Shown one piece after another: positions 1 through 13,142 of a stretch of DNA of 64,000 nt. Source of the DNA: Hamiltosporidium tvaerminnensis (taxonomy: Eukaryota; Microsporidia; Dubosqiidae); NCBI GenBank assembly GCA_022605425.2, contig JAKIMF020000001.1:1366501-1430500 (forward strand). The letters run 5' to 3'. Made by a program: the position numbers and the translations under genes. The notes under the pieces were generated by a model, which made no database searches, had not been told where the DNA came from, and saw nothing but the letters and a program-made list of their open reading frames with translations. Numbering within the stretch: position 1 is the stretch's first letter; every line of letters begins with the position of its first letter.

Positions 1-3000
1 TATTAGATAGAATATATAATCGAATTTAAATTATAATACGACTTGGCTTTGGATTTTGTTCCATTCAATGAAATAAATACAAGTTAATGATGCTAAAAAA
101 ACTTTCGAGTTGCTATACTGGAATTTATAAGGTAATGAAATTATAAAAATCTTTAGTATAAATAAAACGCATTTAATGTATATCATCTCAAATAACCTAT
201 TAAATTTTTTTTAGTATTTTTTATATATTAAATATTTAACAACTCAACTTCAGAAAAAACTTAAAATTTTAATTTAAATTGGTTTTATAAATGTAATTTA
301 ACAAATTTAAAACAAAATTTCTTGGTTATTAAATGCGGTATAAAGAAGTAAAGATTATTATAAATTTAACTTTGTCCAGAAGTAATTCTATTTCCTAAAT
401 AAATTTTAAATTGTTGAGAAAATTGGAATTTTTCGATCTAGAACAATACAATTCAAAACAAAACTTTATATAAGCTATAAACTGTGTTGATATGACATTC
501 TATAAAGGGTGGTAAGAATTTGATAGAATAATCGATGTAAACAAATTTTCCTAATCCGGACACAAATTTGTTCCAAAAAAAAGTATAAATACATCGAAAA
601 AACCCAGAAATTATGAATAATTCAGAAGCAATATTTGCTTTGAGCATAGCAGATTAAGAAACCGAAGATGCTTTTCAATAGCAAAGAAGCATCTATATAC
701 AGGATGCCATCATGAAAAAGATAAAGATTCATTGGGGAGGGGGGGTTTATTTTTAATGAAAGTTTGGAGATATATCTCAAATACGAAGAATAAGAATTTG
801 TGGTGAGCATTGGGGAATAAGGTCTGTTGTACTAATGAGATCGAAAAAGGAAAGCTGAGTGATAGGTTCACATAGAAAGATTCGGTCGTTGGAATAAGAT
901 CAAAAAAGATCTTAAGAACCGAAGATTTGTCGAAGGAAAGAAATGCTTAATATAGTGAAATGTTAGCACGGAAAAAAAGACATATTTACGAAATATTGTT
1001 CGAAACGAAGAAAATCTCCAGAAATATGGCTTTATTCTAAAGCGGTAATAGCAACGAAAACATGGAAAAAATGAAACTCAAATGAGCACGTCGAAAAAAT
1101 AAATACCCCCTCTCCTATAGAAAAAGGTTTTAATCTAAAAAACAATTGAAATGAAAAATTTAGTTCTAAAGTCCAAATATTTTTTTAGAAATGAAAAAAG
1201 AAAATTCCAACCCATAAAAAAGAATCAAATTTAAAACAAATAATATGTAAGAAATATACTTTAATCCTGAAAATTGGTATGAAAGAATCAAAAGAGATAA
1301 CAAGAAAATAACATTGAGAAATACACAATGATATAATTATTATTTATTTTGAAACAAAACAAAATTTTAAAAGCCTACAATAAACACAAATTACACAGAA
1401 CTATTGATCCGTCAGAAAGAGTGGTATATAAATCTCATAAAGTTCAGTATAACTTTAAATAATGAATATGCGAACCAAAGCAAGTAAAAAGAATATATTT
1501 TATTCAGAAATCACGAAAGAAGAAATTCTAAAGCTCCGAAAAAAATTATAAGATTTAAGTTTATCAACTATTAATCATTTACCTATTATACTTTACACTT
1601 AATAATATCTTTAAATAATTTGAAATAAGTAGAAATGTGTGAAAAAATAGAAAATATTTTAATTAATATACTGCTCAAGATCTAAATATACTTTTAAAGA
1701 TAATTCAAAATAATATAAATTAAAAGTATCCAGCTTTATTCATCATTGATATTAAATTGATAGTTACTAATGAACTGATGAATTCTATATTATAAATGAT
1801 ACTACTAATTCCAGAATTATCGTCGTGAATATTAAAAACACAGAGAATAATTTATATTTGCCTGATCACTAATAACAAGAAGGAAGCTAATAATCATTTT
1901 AATAAATATATTGGTCAAAACTTCTATTTCTTTTCTTTCATTTTGTTTTTCATTTATAAAATTTCTATTAAACTTTAAAGTTTTTTTTAACAAATAATAA
2001 ATTGTTATAAAATTGGCTCGGAAGATGTTTAAATAACGGCATTATTTTAGAAAGAACTTTTTCGAAATGTATAACAGTAACCAAGCCGTATAATAATATA
2101 ACCAACGCTTAGAAATGCCTCATAATATTTATTTAGATTCAATTTAATTTTCTAAAAAAAATATTTTATTATTAATATCAGTTTAAAAAACATTGCTACT
2201 CTTTTAAATAATCTAATAAAATAACAATTTAAATTATAAACACATGTTTTTAAAACCGGTAAATTTAATTAAACGCTGGGTTTTTAACATACAAACTATA
2301 ATTTTTAAATGAATTCTTATTTCATTTGCAATTGAAAATATATTGAAAATGCAGTATATTTAATGGAAATTGATTCAAATATTTAATCTTTATATTTCGA
2401 ATAAAGTTATAATTTCATTTTCATTTGTACTCCGATTTAATTTAATGTATTTTCTAAAACTTTCCCCACTTATTACGAAACTGGCATTTAATTAAATTTA
2501 TTTTGAAATATATTTCATGGATAATTGAATTAAGTGCAAAATATAATATTATAATATATAAATCAGGAAAATATAAAACACAATTCTAAACTCCGAGAGG
2601 TGCAGGAGAACCAAAATACAAAATATATAAGTACCAAATCTAAATTAAAATCCTTATTAAGCAAGTATATGTGTTCCATTCAATTCTCCTGGCGATTTTT
2701 TCACAACTTTTAATTTTCTTAACAATGTCTAAACATAGATTAAAAACCGCTTTAATAATATTTTTTTAAATGCTAAATTATAAACTAGAACTTGAATTCT
2801 TCGACTAAAATAAATATATGAAACAAACCAAACTAAAATACATTTATTTTTAAAGGCGATATGACATGATATATTTAATTTAATAATTTAATAATTTATA
2901 AATTTTTACAGATATTTTATAGATATTTAGAAAATGAAAATAGATGATATTTTTATCCAGAATAATATAAATCAAATCTTATTTTTTTTATGTTTTCCAA

Positions 3001-4908
3001 TTCTTTTTTAATGTAATTTATTCTTAATTATTAAAGTTTAGAAAATTTTTTATGTTTGAAAAAGTAATTTACAATAAAAATAAAGTTCATATCAATGAAA
3101 ACAAATTTCTATAAACTTACTTCATAAATTTATTCTAAAAATTTATCTTTAAAAGGTATTTTTATTGTTATTTATTAAAAATGACTCTGTTTAATTCAGA
3201 TTTTACATCAAAATTTAAGTATAATTTTCTATAAACTATTAAACTTTTACATTTAAATTATGAAAAAATAATTTTTTTTTCTTATATTCATTTTAAACAA
3301 TTAAGTATTTGATTTAATTCTATCTAAATCATTTATATTATGCCAATTTATAGGCTAGTATCTAGTTTTACGTTCTTTTGATCAGAAGACTACTTAAAAA
3401 TATATTTAAAATACCATCTCACCAAATAAAAATGATATCAAATTAAAACGAAAACGATAAAAGATCGAGATTGATCAATGATAATTACTCGGTAGAATAC
3501 TAGAATATATTGCGAAAGTTTAAAAGGCGTAAAAGCTCCTTAGAAGAATATCAAATCGATGTAAGACTTCACCAATGACTTTTAAGATTTTTAAATTCAA
3601 GGTAAAAGGAAAGGTTCGACAACTATAAATATTATTAAACAAGCCAGTAAAAAAATGTAGACTGATCTACATAAATAAATCAGACCGAATACTACGATAT
3701 TAAATAGAACTTTCTATAGATTATATTTTGCGGCTAAAAACAGATCCCTGTATAAAAAATATAATATTAGATCCTTTTCTAATTTTTTTGCAAAAACTTA
3801 ATAAACATTTCTTTTTGGAGCATTAGAAAGTTTTAAAGGTTTATTTTACCTTTGTTCATTAGGGATTAGATAAATATAATTTAAATTTTTTTATTTTTTC
3901 TGTTAAAATAAACTTGATTGGTAGATAATATTATGACTTCTCTTTAGGGAAAGATATGTATAAAAATTTAAAAAATATTAAATACTTGTCGCATTTCAAA
4001 ATGCATCTCTCCTCATTAAGCTCCTTATATTTTGATTTACCATTAACCAAAGGTAAAGCAACGCACAAATTTTCTGCGTGTTAATTAAGATAAAGGTAAT
4101 TTGAAAAATGAATGTAGTTATACGTTTTTTTTGGCGGGAAAAAGTATTTTGGGAAATTTAGCGAGTAAGGCATTAGCAACCTAATGAAATAATCTATAAA
4201 AAAATTATAGAATTTAGATGTTAAAATAATAATAAAAATTATAGAAATATGATTTCCACGTAAAAAAATGGGAAAAAATAATAGAAAAATATGTTAAAAT
4301 AACAAAAAAAAATATAACTTAAATTTTATTATTTTATTCTTTTAAACTCTTTATTTAAATGTGTTTGGTTATTATTTGGGCATGTTTTTGACTATTAACA
4401 TAGTATATTTATGCAATAAAATCTATTAAATATATGTTTCATTATAAGAAAATGAGTCAAAATAATTCCGTAAAACTGTAGAAATAGAGTTACAATCAAT
4501 TATATCCAATGTTTACATTATTTTAAGCAAAATTTATCGGCAGGTGTAATTGTTATTTTCAATTCTTTTAAGAGCCTAATTTTCACACTAACCAGATATA
4601 TTTGCACAATTTTTTAGAGCAGCTGGAAGCATTCCACGGTAAAGATTGTTTGTTAAAGCAATTTTACTTATTATGGAAATGTTTTTACTCTTATACACTG
4701 TTCCAATTATCATTTTGAAAACTTTTATGCAAATATGAATCTATTCTTGACATTATTTACTCCAGTATTTCTAGACCATTGGTCAATAGTATAGTAAAAA
4801 AGATGATATTTTCTGTATAATGCTTTTTTTTGTTTCTTTGCATGTGCATATAGAGATTATTCTAAGAGGTGATAAAACTATTTTAAAATCTTACATTATT
4901 ATATTTTT
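1..4908. other. AT-rich gene-free region
   Basis: I see no convincing gene. Reading frames over 60 codons on the minus strand near 453-810 are hydrophobic and Phe/Tyr-rich, as expected from random AT-rich DNA, and lack a CCC start signal. A block at about 690-1110 is less AT-rich than its surroundings and contains G-runs, so it may be a decayed mobile element, but I cannot match it to anything else in the window. Confidence 0.6.
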
Positions 4909-7900
4909 GCATTAGTTGGCTTGACACCTTACTTTAGCCTAATACACCACTTTCCTCTTCGGTTAAAGTTTCTGCGTTCCAGCCATCGTAGGGCATGCCA
5001 AGCCCCTGTAGTCTAGCTATTTCTGAAGGTAACAGACTAATGGCATTGAAGACGATATTCGATTCCGTAACAGCCGACCCGAAGGAATGGCCTCGAATTG
5101 TTTTTTTTTGCAGTACAGACAAGGTTTGAATGAATGCCAAGAAATGGCTGGACAGAGCTTCACAGGTACTATAATGAGAAATTCGGCTGCACTGAAACTC
5201 TCGAAGTGTTAAAAAAATGGGCACAAAGTGAGATGGGAAAGGAAGTAAAATCAGAAGAGAATGGAGAGCGACGTAGAATCGCCACTTGTCTCGCTGATAC
5301 ATGCACCTTGACCGACACCACGGAGTACATAAACCTGAGAGATAAATTCTTGAGTAAAATCAAAGAAATCTCGGAGAACGAAATTGGAAAAGTGGTGGTC
5401 CGAACTAGAAAACATCCAAATGAATTGGTTGATAGTAAAGTTCTGGATCTCATTAATCGAGTAGTCGGTGAATATGCAGGAGCTCATGTACCTGAGTCAA
5501 TTACGGAAGCCGCGTATATCATGCAAGCTGCGCAGGTATGCTATGACGAGGCAACACGCAAAGAAAAGCCTAGATCCGCTTGGAAGGAAAACATAGAAAG
5601 TAAAATTTCTAAGTTAGTACTTTCCAAAGATCTTCTCGAGAAAGCTCGTAAGCAGGAAAAGCTCTCCACTTCGGAAACGAAGAGCCTTAAGAAAATCATG
5701 CGAGAGTTTAATTTAAACTTGAGCAGTGTAACTGATCTTTCTGAGGCTTTAGTTAAGAAGAATGAGTCTTTGAATGTTTACGAGAAAAAAATTACGATGC
5801 ATGAAAATAGGAAGCAATTCCGAAAAGAGAATCGTATGTTTGAGCTTTTCCGAGATCGATTTTATCGTGGGTTATCTGAGCGTGTGGAATCCGAGCATGT
5901 GGTTAGTCGTGATGAAATTGTGAGTTTTTGGTCTACAATGTGGAACAAAAATGATGACACAGTCACGTATGATGATTATTTGATTCCATTTGTATCAGAT
6001 AATCATCCGACCACGTTTACTTCACTTGATGAATTTGTAAATATCCTTAATTGGCTTCCAATTGGAAAGCTGCTGGAATTGATGGTATTTACAATTTTTT
6101 CATTAAGAAACTTACAACTCTACACAAATATCTTTATGATATTGTGAAAGTTATATGTTTAGAAGGAACACCTCAAGCTGATTGGTTTTACTGCGGGCTT
6201 ACGTATTTGATACAGAAATGAATTCTTAGAAGAGGCTCTGGCTACAGGGCAATCACTTGTATATCCAGCCTCTACAAGTTAACGACAAAGTGTGTAATGA
6301 AAGTCGTTCAAATTGAAGTGGAAAGGCGAATGTTGCTTGCCGAGAATCAATTAGGGGCGATAAGAGGTGTGCAGGGAGCGAAAGAGCAGGCTCTACTAAA
6401 TATTGCCTTAAATAAAGAGTATGGAAATAATCTCAAGGCAACATGTATTGATGTTAAAAAAGCTTATGATTCAATAGATCATGCTTTTTAAACTCAATGC
6501 ATTCAAAACCTTAATTTACCAGATTGGATCATAAAATTTATCAAGATAAAAATATCAAAATGAAAAATTGATGTATCAGTAGAGCCTGAAAAAATCATGA
6601 GCAAGAAGATTGATAGAGGGATTCTACAAGGAGATAGTTTGTCACCTTTGTTATTTGTTTTGTGTATGGATCTATTAAGCCGAAAGCTTAATGAAAAATA
6701 CACAAAAGTGACAGTACAAACAGATGCAGAATCCCATTCTACTAATCATCTCTTGTTTATTGATGATCTTAAGCTCCTTGCAAAAGACAGCTCCACATTG
6801 AGTGCTATAACAGGCGAGGCAAAGGAATTTTTAGAGGTGATTGGCTTAGAGATTAACAAAGAGAAGTCAGTCACAAATGATACGTGTTGTGAAGATACTG
6901 CTACTCTTCTAGAAGGTGTTAGTGTTTACAAATATTTAGGAATAATAGAAGATAGCAGAGGATCCCCAACACGTAGCTCCTTTGAAGAAGTACAGAGCAA
7001 ACTTATATCAAGAGTTGAAAGACTTTGTCACACTAGATTAAATGCAAAAAATTTATTTTCTGCAATCAATTAATATGCGATATCGTTAATTTTACTATCA
7101 CATAAGAGTACTTCGACTTGAACCGGCTGACTTCTCTAAGTTAGATGATGCAGTGCGTGCGGTGTTGGTGAAGAATAAGATACATCTCCGCCCAGGATGT
7201 AAAGAGCGTTTATACCTTCCTAGAACAGAACTTGGAAGAGGCCTACATAGTGTTGAGTTGCGAAGCGAACATATGCTTCTGCAGTTCTTGGATCGTTGCG
7301 AAAAATGTAAAGAAATATCAACTAGACGAGTAGCAATCCTCAAGGTGGAGAATAATAATAAAACCCATCTTGCACTAATAAAAGGCTTCTTAAAAGTAAA
7401 GTACAGGTTGGTAGAAGAAGTCATTAAGAAAAGTTTAGAAGAAGCTCAACTTGCAAAACTATATAACGAAATAGAAAAACGAAAACTCTATTCAAAGTTA
7501 TATAATGCAAGAAAAAATGAGCTTGTGAGTGTTAGTGACTCTTCAAGATGGTTAAAGAGAAGGAATATTAGGCCACGAAATGAAGCTGTGTTCTGCTATA
7601 TCCAGGATAGAAATGTATTCTGGGGAGCAGATGGTATGTGTCAACATTGCGGGAAGTCTGGTAAGACTGTAGATCATCTAGCAACTCGATGTGAAAAAAT
7701 GCTAGGTCATGACTACACCAGACGGCATAATGAGGTGGTTAGATGCCTACACTTAATTCTCTTAAATAGATATAAGTTTAAGTCTTCAAAACGAATTAGG
7801 AGTCACTCAGTTCAAGAAATTCTTGATAATGATTATGCAGAGATAAGAGTTGACACCAGAATAAAAACTGATGTTAAAATTCGGAATAACAGACCCGACA

Positions 7901-8728
7901 TATTTATTTTAGATAAGAAGAAGAATAAGATAACACTCATTGAAGTAGGAATCACTTCCCAAGATTCACTTCAAATAGTTGAAACTGAAAAACTTAGGCA
8001 GTATGACCTGCTAGCCAATGAGTTGGGTCTTATTTATAAGTGTAGTGTTGAGATAATCCCTTATGTGATGACCTGGGACGGTATTGTGACAAAATACCAT
8101 AAATCACATCTTAAAAGACTAGAAATACCCATGGATGTAGAGGCATACATTCAGTCTATAGTACTTAAGAAGACAGTCGAAACAATTTTCTTTGATCGAC
8201 GAAGAGGACTTGAGTCAGGACTAAATGCCGAAGAGAGCTGGGAGAGAGCGTCAATGGGTGTTATTATGAGATCAGAGATGCATGAGGAACCAATACCCCC
8301 TTTAAAAGAAGAGAAGAGAGAGGAAGATGGTGCAAAAACTTTAAAACCAAAAAATAATACACCCCTTATTTCACAAGGAGGAACCACCTTAGAAGAACCG
8401 ACCAATAACATAAATGAAGAGTCGGATTTGGAAGTGCCGTAATTTTCGGGAAGGCAGCTAAGTTTGAAGTACGTCTCCAACAAGGAGATCGTCTTCCTGC
8501 TCACCATTCCTCTGTTGTTGTAAAGTAAAGAATTGTTTTTAGAAAAATTTTCTTTATTTGTTTTGTTCATGATGGCACTCCCTCCTTTTATTTTTAAAAT
8601 ATAAATATCATATTTTTGTGATATAAATAATATCACAGGAAGAATAGACAGTATTGGTTAGAGAGGTAGAAGAAAACATGTAAAAAATGGTAAAAATATT
8701 TTAACCCAGAATTTTATTAAATAAAAAA
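4909..8728 (+). pseudogene. Non-LTR retrotransposon copy 1, 5'-truncated and frameshifted
   Basis: This aligns almost continuously with the intact element at 37228-41040. It begins about 200 bp inside the intact ORF, so it is 5'-truncated as expected from incomplete target-primed reverse transcription. Reading-frame pieces are 5134-6147, 6297-6491, 6597-7073 and 7153-8442, separated by frameshifts and stops, for example a small deletion near 6060 ahead of the RT core and a stop near 6489 just after the D-x-x-K-A-Y-D motif. The RT motif QGDSLSPLLF, the F-I-D-D box, the CCHC finger and the endonuclease segment are all recognisable. Close to the 3' end it carries an unrelated 203-bp insertion (8435-8637). 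The terminal 3' sequence (aacccagaattttatt) survives at about 8704-8720. It cannot encode a functional protein as it stands. Confidence 0.95.
8435..8637. mobile_element. 203-bp insertion with 5-bp target duplication inside retrotransposon copy 1
   Basis: Compared with the intact element, 203 bp are inserted in the 3' coding region. GGAAG is present on both sides (8430-8434 and 8638-8642) but only once in the intact copy, consistent with a 5-bp target-site duplication. The insert is GC-richer at its left end, with an imperfect hairpin at 8466-8496 (arms gaagtacgtctcc and ggagatcgtcttc, loop AACAA). Its right end carries a palindrome (tgtgatat...atatcaca, about 8616-8636). Short inverted matches (agtgcc near 8433 and ggcact near 8574) do not form clear terminal inverted repeats. 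I see no ORF. It could be a non-autonomous DNA element or a retroposed structured RNA; no second copy is visible in this window. Confidence 0.7.
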
Positions 8729-10200
8729 ATTATACTTAGATATATACTATTAAATGAGTAAAACAATTTATTATTCTACACTTTCTTCTTTAAAAGTATT
8801 TTTATCTAATTTTATTTCCCTAAAAATTAAAATCTTATATTCCATCCTAATATAATTTCACATTAATTTAATTCATTCTAATAAATTTCTTATAAATCCA
8901 ATCTTAATTTTATTCGATGATTTAATTTTAATCTTTTTTAATAAAATGATCCCTGTATGATTACTTTAACATCTAATTCGTATACTTTTGTCCCTAATTT
9001 TTATTTAGAAGTTCTGAATACTAAACAAGTAACTTAAAGATCAAAACAATAGAATTATGCTTCTGTATTAAGAAGATTTTTTTAAATAAATATGATAACA
9101 GGTCTAATCTTGAATTATATTCCTGTTTTAAACTATATGTAAATAAATCTTAAACAAAAAATTCTTAATTTCATTTATATTAAATTAAAATAATACTTTA
9201 AGTGTATAGAATGCTAGTATGAGATATATCCCCGATATAATATTATTCTTAGCATCTAATTATGTTTTATTCCCCGTGTGTAACCAAAAAAGGCTGTTGC
9301 AAAGATAGAATGAATTACTAGTATTTTGCAATATATTTTGCTATTAATTTACTATGTATTTCTTTGTTGCCTGATAGACATCAAACGATTGCATTTGCAT
9401 TTGTTTTTAATCTATCAAATATCTTGGCACGTATTGGAGTATAAATATAGCAGATTAAAACAAAATTTTCGGTTTATAAATTATACTATGATTGCGACTT
9501 AATATAACAGATGTGTTATGGTGAGAAATCCGAAAAAAAATATTTTTTAAATAAAATATTAAAAATTTAATTACAAAAGTCGGACTTATAATCTCATTCG
9601 TAGCTAATAATTTTTAAAATATATAAATTCAAATAAAGTTTAGGACTTAAATAATTGTGTTTGTTAGTTGATAAGGGTAAAAAATATCTACATACTAAAA
9701 TAAAATGTAAAATTCCTTTTTTTAATTCTCTTCTATCAGATATAAAGTACTATTAAGTTAATATCTTTATTGAATTCCGTTTAATTCGAGAATATATATA
9801 AGTTTAGCTATTTATAATCACTTTGCTCGAATACACTTTTTAATTTAAAAAAATAATAGATAAAAGAATAAAAGATTTAAAAATAATTTAGATTAAATAA
9901 ATCTCTTTTCTTACAAAAAAAAGGAACATCTTCAATTTATGGTTTAAAATATTCAATTGTTTAGTATTTTATTTAAAGTTAACAATATAAGATATGATAA
10001 TAAATGGTAGATGAATTTTATTAAAAATTAATTAAATATCTGATGTGATATCATTAAGGAAATTAAAATAAGATTAAAAGATATATTAATAACCTTTTTT
10101 CATTTTGATACACTTTGTTTAAGATAAAGAAAATCAAGGCAGATTTATAAACAAACACTCGATTTCAAATCTATATAATAAAAAAAACAATAATAAACAA
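8729..10200. other. AT-rich intergenic region
   Basis: No gene, RNA or repeat recognised. The last part before 10201 is A-rich and presumably contains the promoter of the RhoGAP gene; unlike several other genes here, no CCC run sits directly before that start. Confidence 0.5.
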
Positions 10201-11391
10201 ATGATTGGCAAAATAAAGAACAGCGGAAATATTAAAAAAATTAATATTTCAAAAGTGACAAAAAATCAGGGACCTGAATCGAGTGAACTGATTGGAATCT
10301 TAAATAAAATTTATGAATGCAAGCAAGATAGTAATGATATGGGAAATATACATAAAAGTATATTTAGAATACTTAAAAATTTGAAATTAAAGGAGAAAGA
10401 AGAAGAGAGTATAAATACTAAAGAAGATTTAGAAAAAGCAGATTCATCCTTTCTTGAAAACCCAGCAGTTAAAATACATGAAATCAATATTTGGAATCAT
10501 GAAGATAAGAGATTCCCGATGTTAAAATATCATATGGAATATAAATTTCCTATAATGATATACAAAAAAAATGAAATTTCTTTTCAATCAAAGCTGGTAA
10601 ATGAACCATCTCAAGATAAAAAACAAGAAATTCCATTTAACAAATTAGAAAACAAGGGAAAAAAAGCTAATAATACTATAAAATATGATTTACTTAGTGA
10701 TATAGAAAAGATCAAAATGGCTTGTTTCTGCTTTAAGAAGCTTCGTAAATATAGATCTAGCTTTAAAGATAATATTTTAGAAAGAATTTCAGATATATTC
10801 AGATCTTCGTTTAAGAAAGATTCTTATCATATAAAAAAAGCAAATACATTTGTTTATACCGTTGGTGACCCTATTATGGATGAAGGAATCAAAAAAGAGG
10901 GATTGTTTAGAATTTCCGGTAAATATACCTATTATAAATTTATGCCGGGTGTTTTAGCTGCAGGAAAGAGATATGATTATACTGAGTTATCTGTCCATGA
11001 CAATGCCTCGATTTTCAAAGCATATATTCGGGAGATAATGAATGGGATAATTTCAGTTCAGATTGCAGAAAGGGTGATGAAAATAATAAAAAACCAGACG
11101 GATACTTCAATAATAGAATATATTGTGCCTTTAATAATATTTTCGATTACAAATGAAAATAGAAAGATGCTTATCTATTTACAGAAAATCTTTCGAAAAG
11201 TTGATCAGTATTCAAAATATAATAAAATGGGGTCAGATAATCTATATAAAATTTTTACTCCCACTATTTTTCCAAATATTGAATGCTATGATTTGCAATC
11301 CATAAATTTGCAAATTGAGATTGTAAAAAGAATTTTTGAGTCAAATTTAACAGAATCCCTTGTTTTTTGTATGAAGAAGCACTTTCGGTAG
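10201..11391 (+). CDS. RhoGAP-domain GTPase-activating protein
   Basis: The 396-residue product is predicted to speed GTP hydrolysis by a Rho-family GTPase, so it should act on cytoskeleton or polarity signalling in the cytosol. The C-terminal half (about 195-390) carries the RhoGAP landmarks: GLFRISG at 234-240 with the catalytic arginine finger at R237, then VHDNASIFKAYIREIM (the helix that usually reads AxxLKxxLRELP; the usual Leu-Pro is lost here), NRKMLIYL at 320-327, and the signature N341-K-M-x-x-x-N-L with F-x-P downstream. The first ~190 residues are Lys/Glu-rich, of low complexity, and show no domain I recognise. The ATG follows an A-rich leader. A retrotransposon fragment begins less than 100 bp after the stop. 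The family assignment is secure; the specific GTPase is unknown. Confidence 0.9.
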   Translation: MIGKIKNSGNIKKINISKVTKNQGPESSELIGILNKIYECKQDSNDMGNIHKSIFRILKNLKLKEKEEESINTKEDLEKADSSFLENPAVKIHEINIWNHEDKRFPMLKYHMEYKFPIMIYKKNEISFQSKLVNEPSQDKKQEIPFNKLENKGKKANNTIKYDLLSDIEKIKMACFCFKKLRKYRSSFKDNILERISDIFRSSFKKDSYHIKKANTFVYTVGDPIMDEGIKKEGLFRISGKYTYYKFMPGVLAAGKRYDYTELSVHDNASIFKAYIREIMNGIISVQIAERVMKIIKNQTDTSIIEYIVPLIIFSITNENRKMLIYLQKIFRKVDQYSKYNKMGSDNLYKIFTPTIFPNIECYDLQSINLQIEIVKRIFESNLTESLVFCMKKHFR

Positions 11392-11483
11392 CTAAAAATC
11401 AATAAATCCTTTAATTTTCCACTTTTAATGTTTTCATTTTATTTTTTAAATATATTTGAATATATTTTTAGAATTATTCAAAA

Positions 11484-13016
11484 TAGAAGATAGCAGAGGA
11501 ATCCAAACACGTAACTCATTTGAAGAAGTACAGAGCAAACTTTTATCAGGAGTTGAAAGACTTTTTCACACTAGATTAAATGCAAAAAATTTATTTTCTG
11601 CAATCAATCAACATGCGATATCCTTAATCAACTATCACATAGGAGTACTTCGACTTGAACCGGAACTTCTCTAAGTTGGATGATGCAGTGCGTGCGATAT
11701 TGGTTAAGAATAAGGTACATATTCGCCCAGGATGTAAAGAGCGTTTGTATCTTTCTAGAAAAGAACTTGGAAGAGACCTAAATAGTGTTGAGTTGCGAAG
11801 CGAACATATGCTTCTGCTGTTCTTGGATCGTCTGGAAAAAAGTAAAGAAATATCAACTAGACGAGCCGCAATCCTCAAGGTGGAGAATAATAATAAAACC
11901 CATCTTGCACTAATAAAAGGCTTCTTAAAAGTAAAGTACAGGTTGGTAGAAGAAGTCACTAAGAAGAGTTTAGAAGAAGCTCAACTTGCAAAACTATATA
12001 ACGAAATAGAAAAACGAAAACTCTATTCAAAGTTATATAATGCAAGAAAAAATGAGCTTGTGAGTGTTAGTGACTCTTCAAGATGGTTAAAGAGAAGGAA
12101 TATTAGGCCACGAAATGAAGCTGTGTTCTGCTATATCCAGGATAGAAATGTATTCTGGGGAGCAGATGGTATGTGTCAATATTGCGGGAAGTCTGGTAAG
12201 ACTGTAGATCATATAGCAACTCGATGTGAAAAAATGCTAGGTCATGACTACACCAGACGGCATAATGAGGTTGTTAGATTCCTACACTTACTTCTCTTAA
12301 ATAGATATAAGTTTAAGTCTTCAAAACGAATTAGGAGTCACTCAGTTCAAGAAATTCTTGATAATGATTATGCAGAGATAAGAGTTGACAACAGAATAAA
12401 AACTGATGTTAAAATTCGGAATAACAGACCCGACATATTTATTTTAGATAAGAAGAAGAATAAGATAACACTCATTGAAGTAGGAATCACTTCCCAAGAT
12501 TCACTTCAAATAGTTGAAACTGAAAAACTTAGGCAGTATGACCTGCTAGCCAATGAGTTGGGTCCTATTTATAAGTGTAGTGTTGAGATAATCCCTTAGT
12601 GATGACCTGGGACGGTATTGTGACAAAATACCACACATAAATCTCATATTAAAAGACTAGAAATACCCATGGATGTAGAAGCATACATTCAGTCTATAGT
12701 ACTTAAGAAGACAGTCGAAACAATTTTCTTTGATCGACGAAGACGAATTGAGTTAGAACCAAAAGCCAGAAGAGGCTTGAGAAAGACCTTTAATGTAGTT
12801 ATTTAAGGAGCTAAAATGATTGATAAACAGATACTTCTTTTTAAATAGGCGATTAACTAGGAGAATGGTTTAAAAAAACAAAACTAAACAAATGACAAAG
12901 TTAATATTTTAGATGAAGAACTCACATTAGAGTTATCGACAAAAATATAAGGGCAGAGTCGGATTTAGAAATGGAATGTATAGTTGTTAAAGATATAGTT
13001 GGAAATATACAAAAGA
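11484..13016 (+). pseudogene. Non-LTR retrotransposon copy 2, 5'-truncated relic
   Basis: Homology to the intact element starts at the sequence following the RT palm (atagaagatagcagagg), so the whole RT catalytic core is missing. The longest surviving frame is 11655-12599, covering the region after the RT, the CCHC finger and the PD-(D/E)XK-like endonuclease, and ending in a TAG where the intact copy has a Tyr codon. The part after 12600 is increasingly degraded but the terminal segment (gagtcggattta, then ttaaagatata) is still recognisable at about 12957-13016. It lies directly downstream of the RhoGAP gene, in the same orientation. No target duplication could be identified with confidence. 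Confidence 0.92.
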
Positions 13017-13142
13017 ATGATAACCTGTGTTCCCGAAATGTTTAAAAAAATTAAAGGTTTATATATTCTATCCAAGATTAAAAAATAGAAAACAAATTTT
13101 TAGCAAACAAATTACAACAAATTGAAACAAATTTTTAATGAA

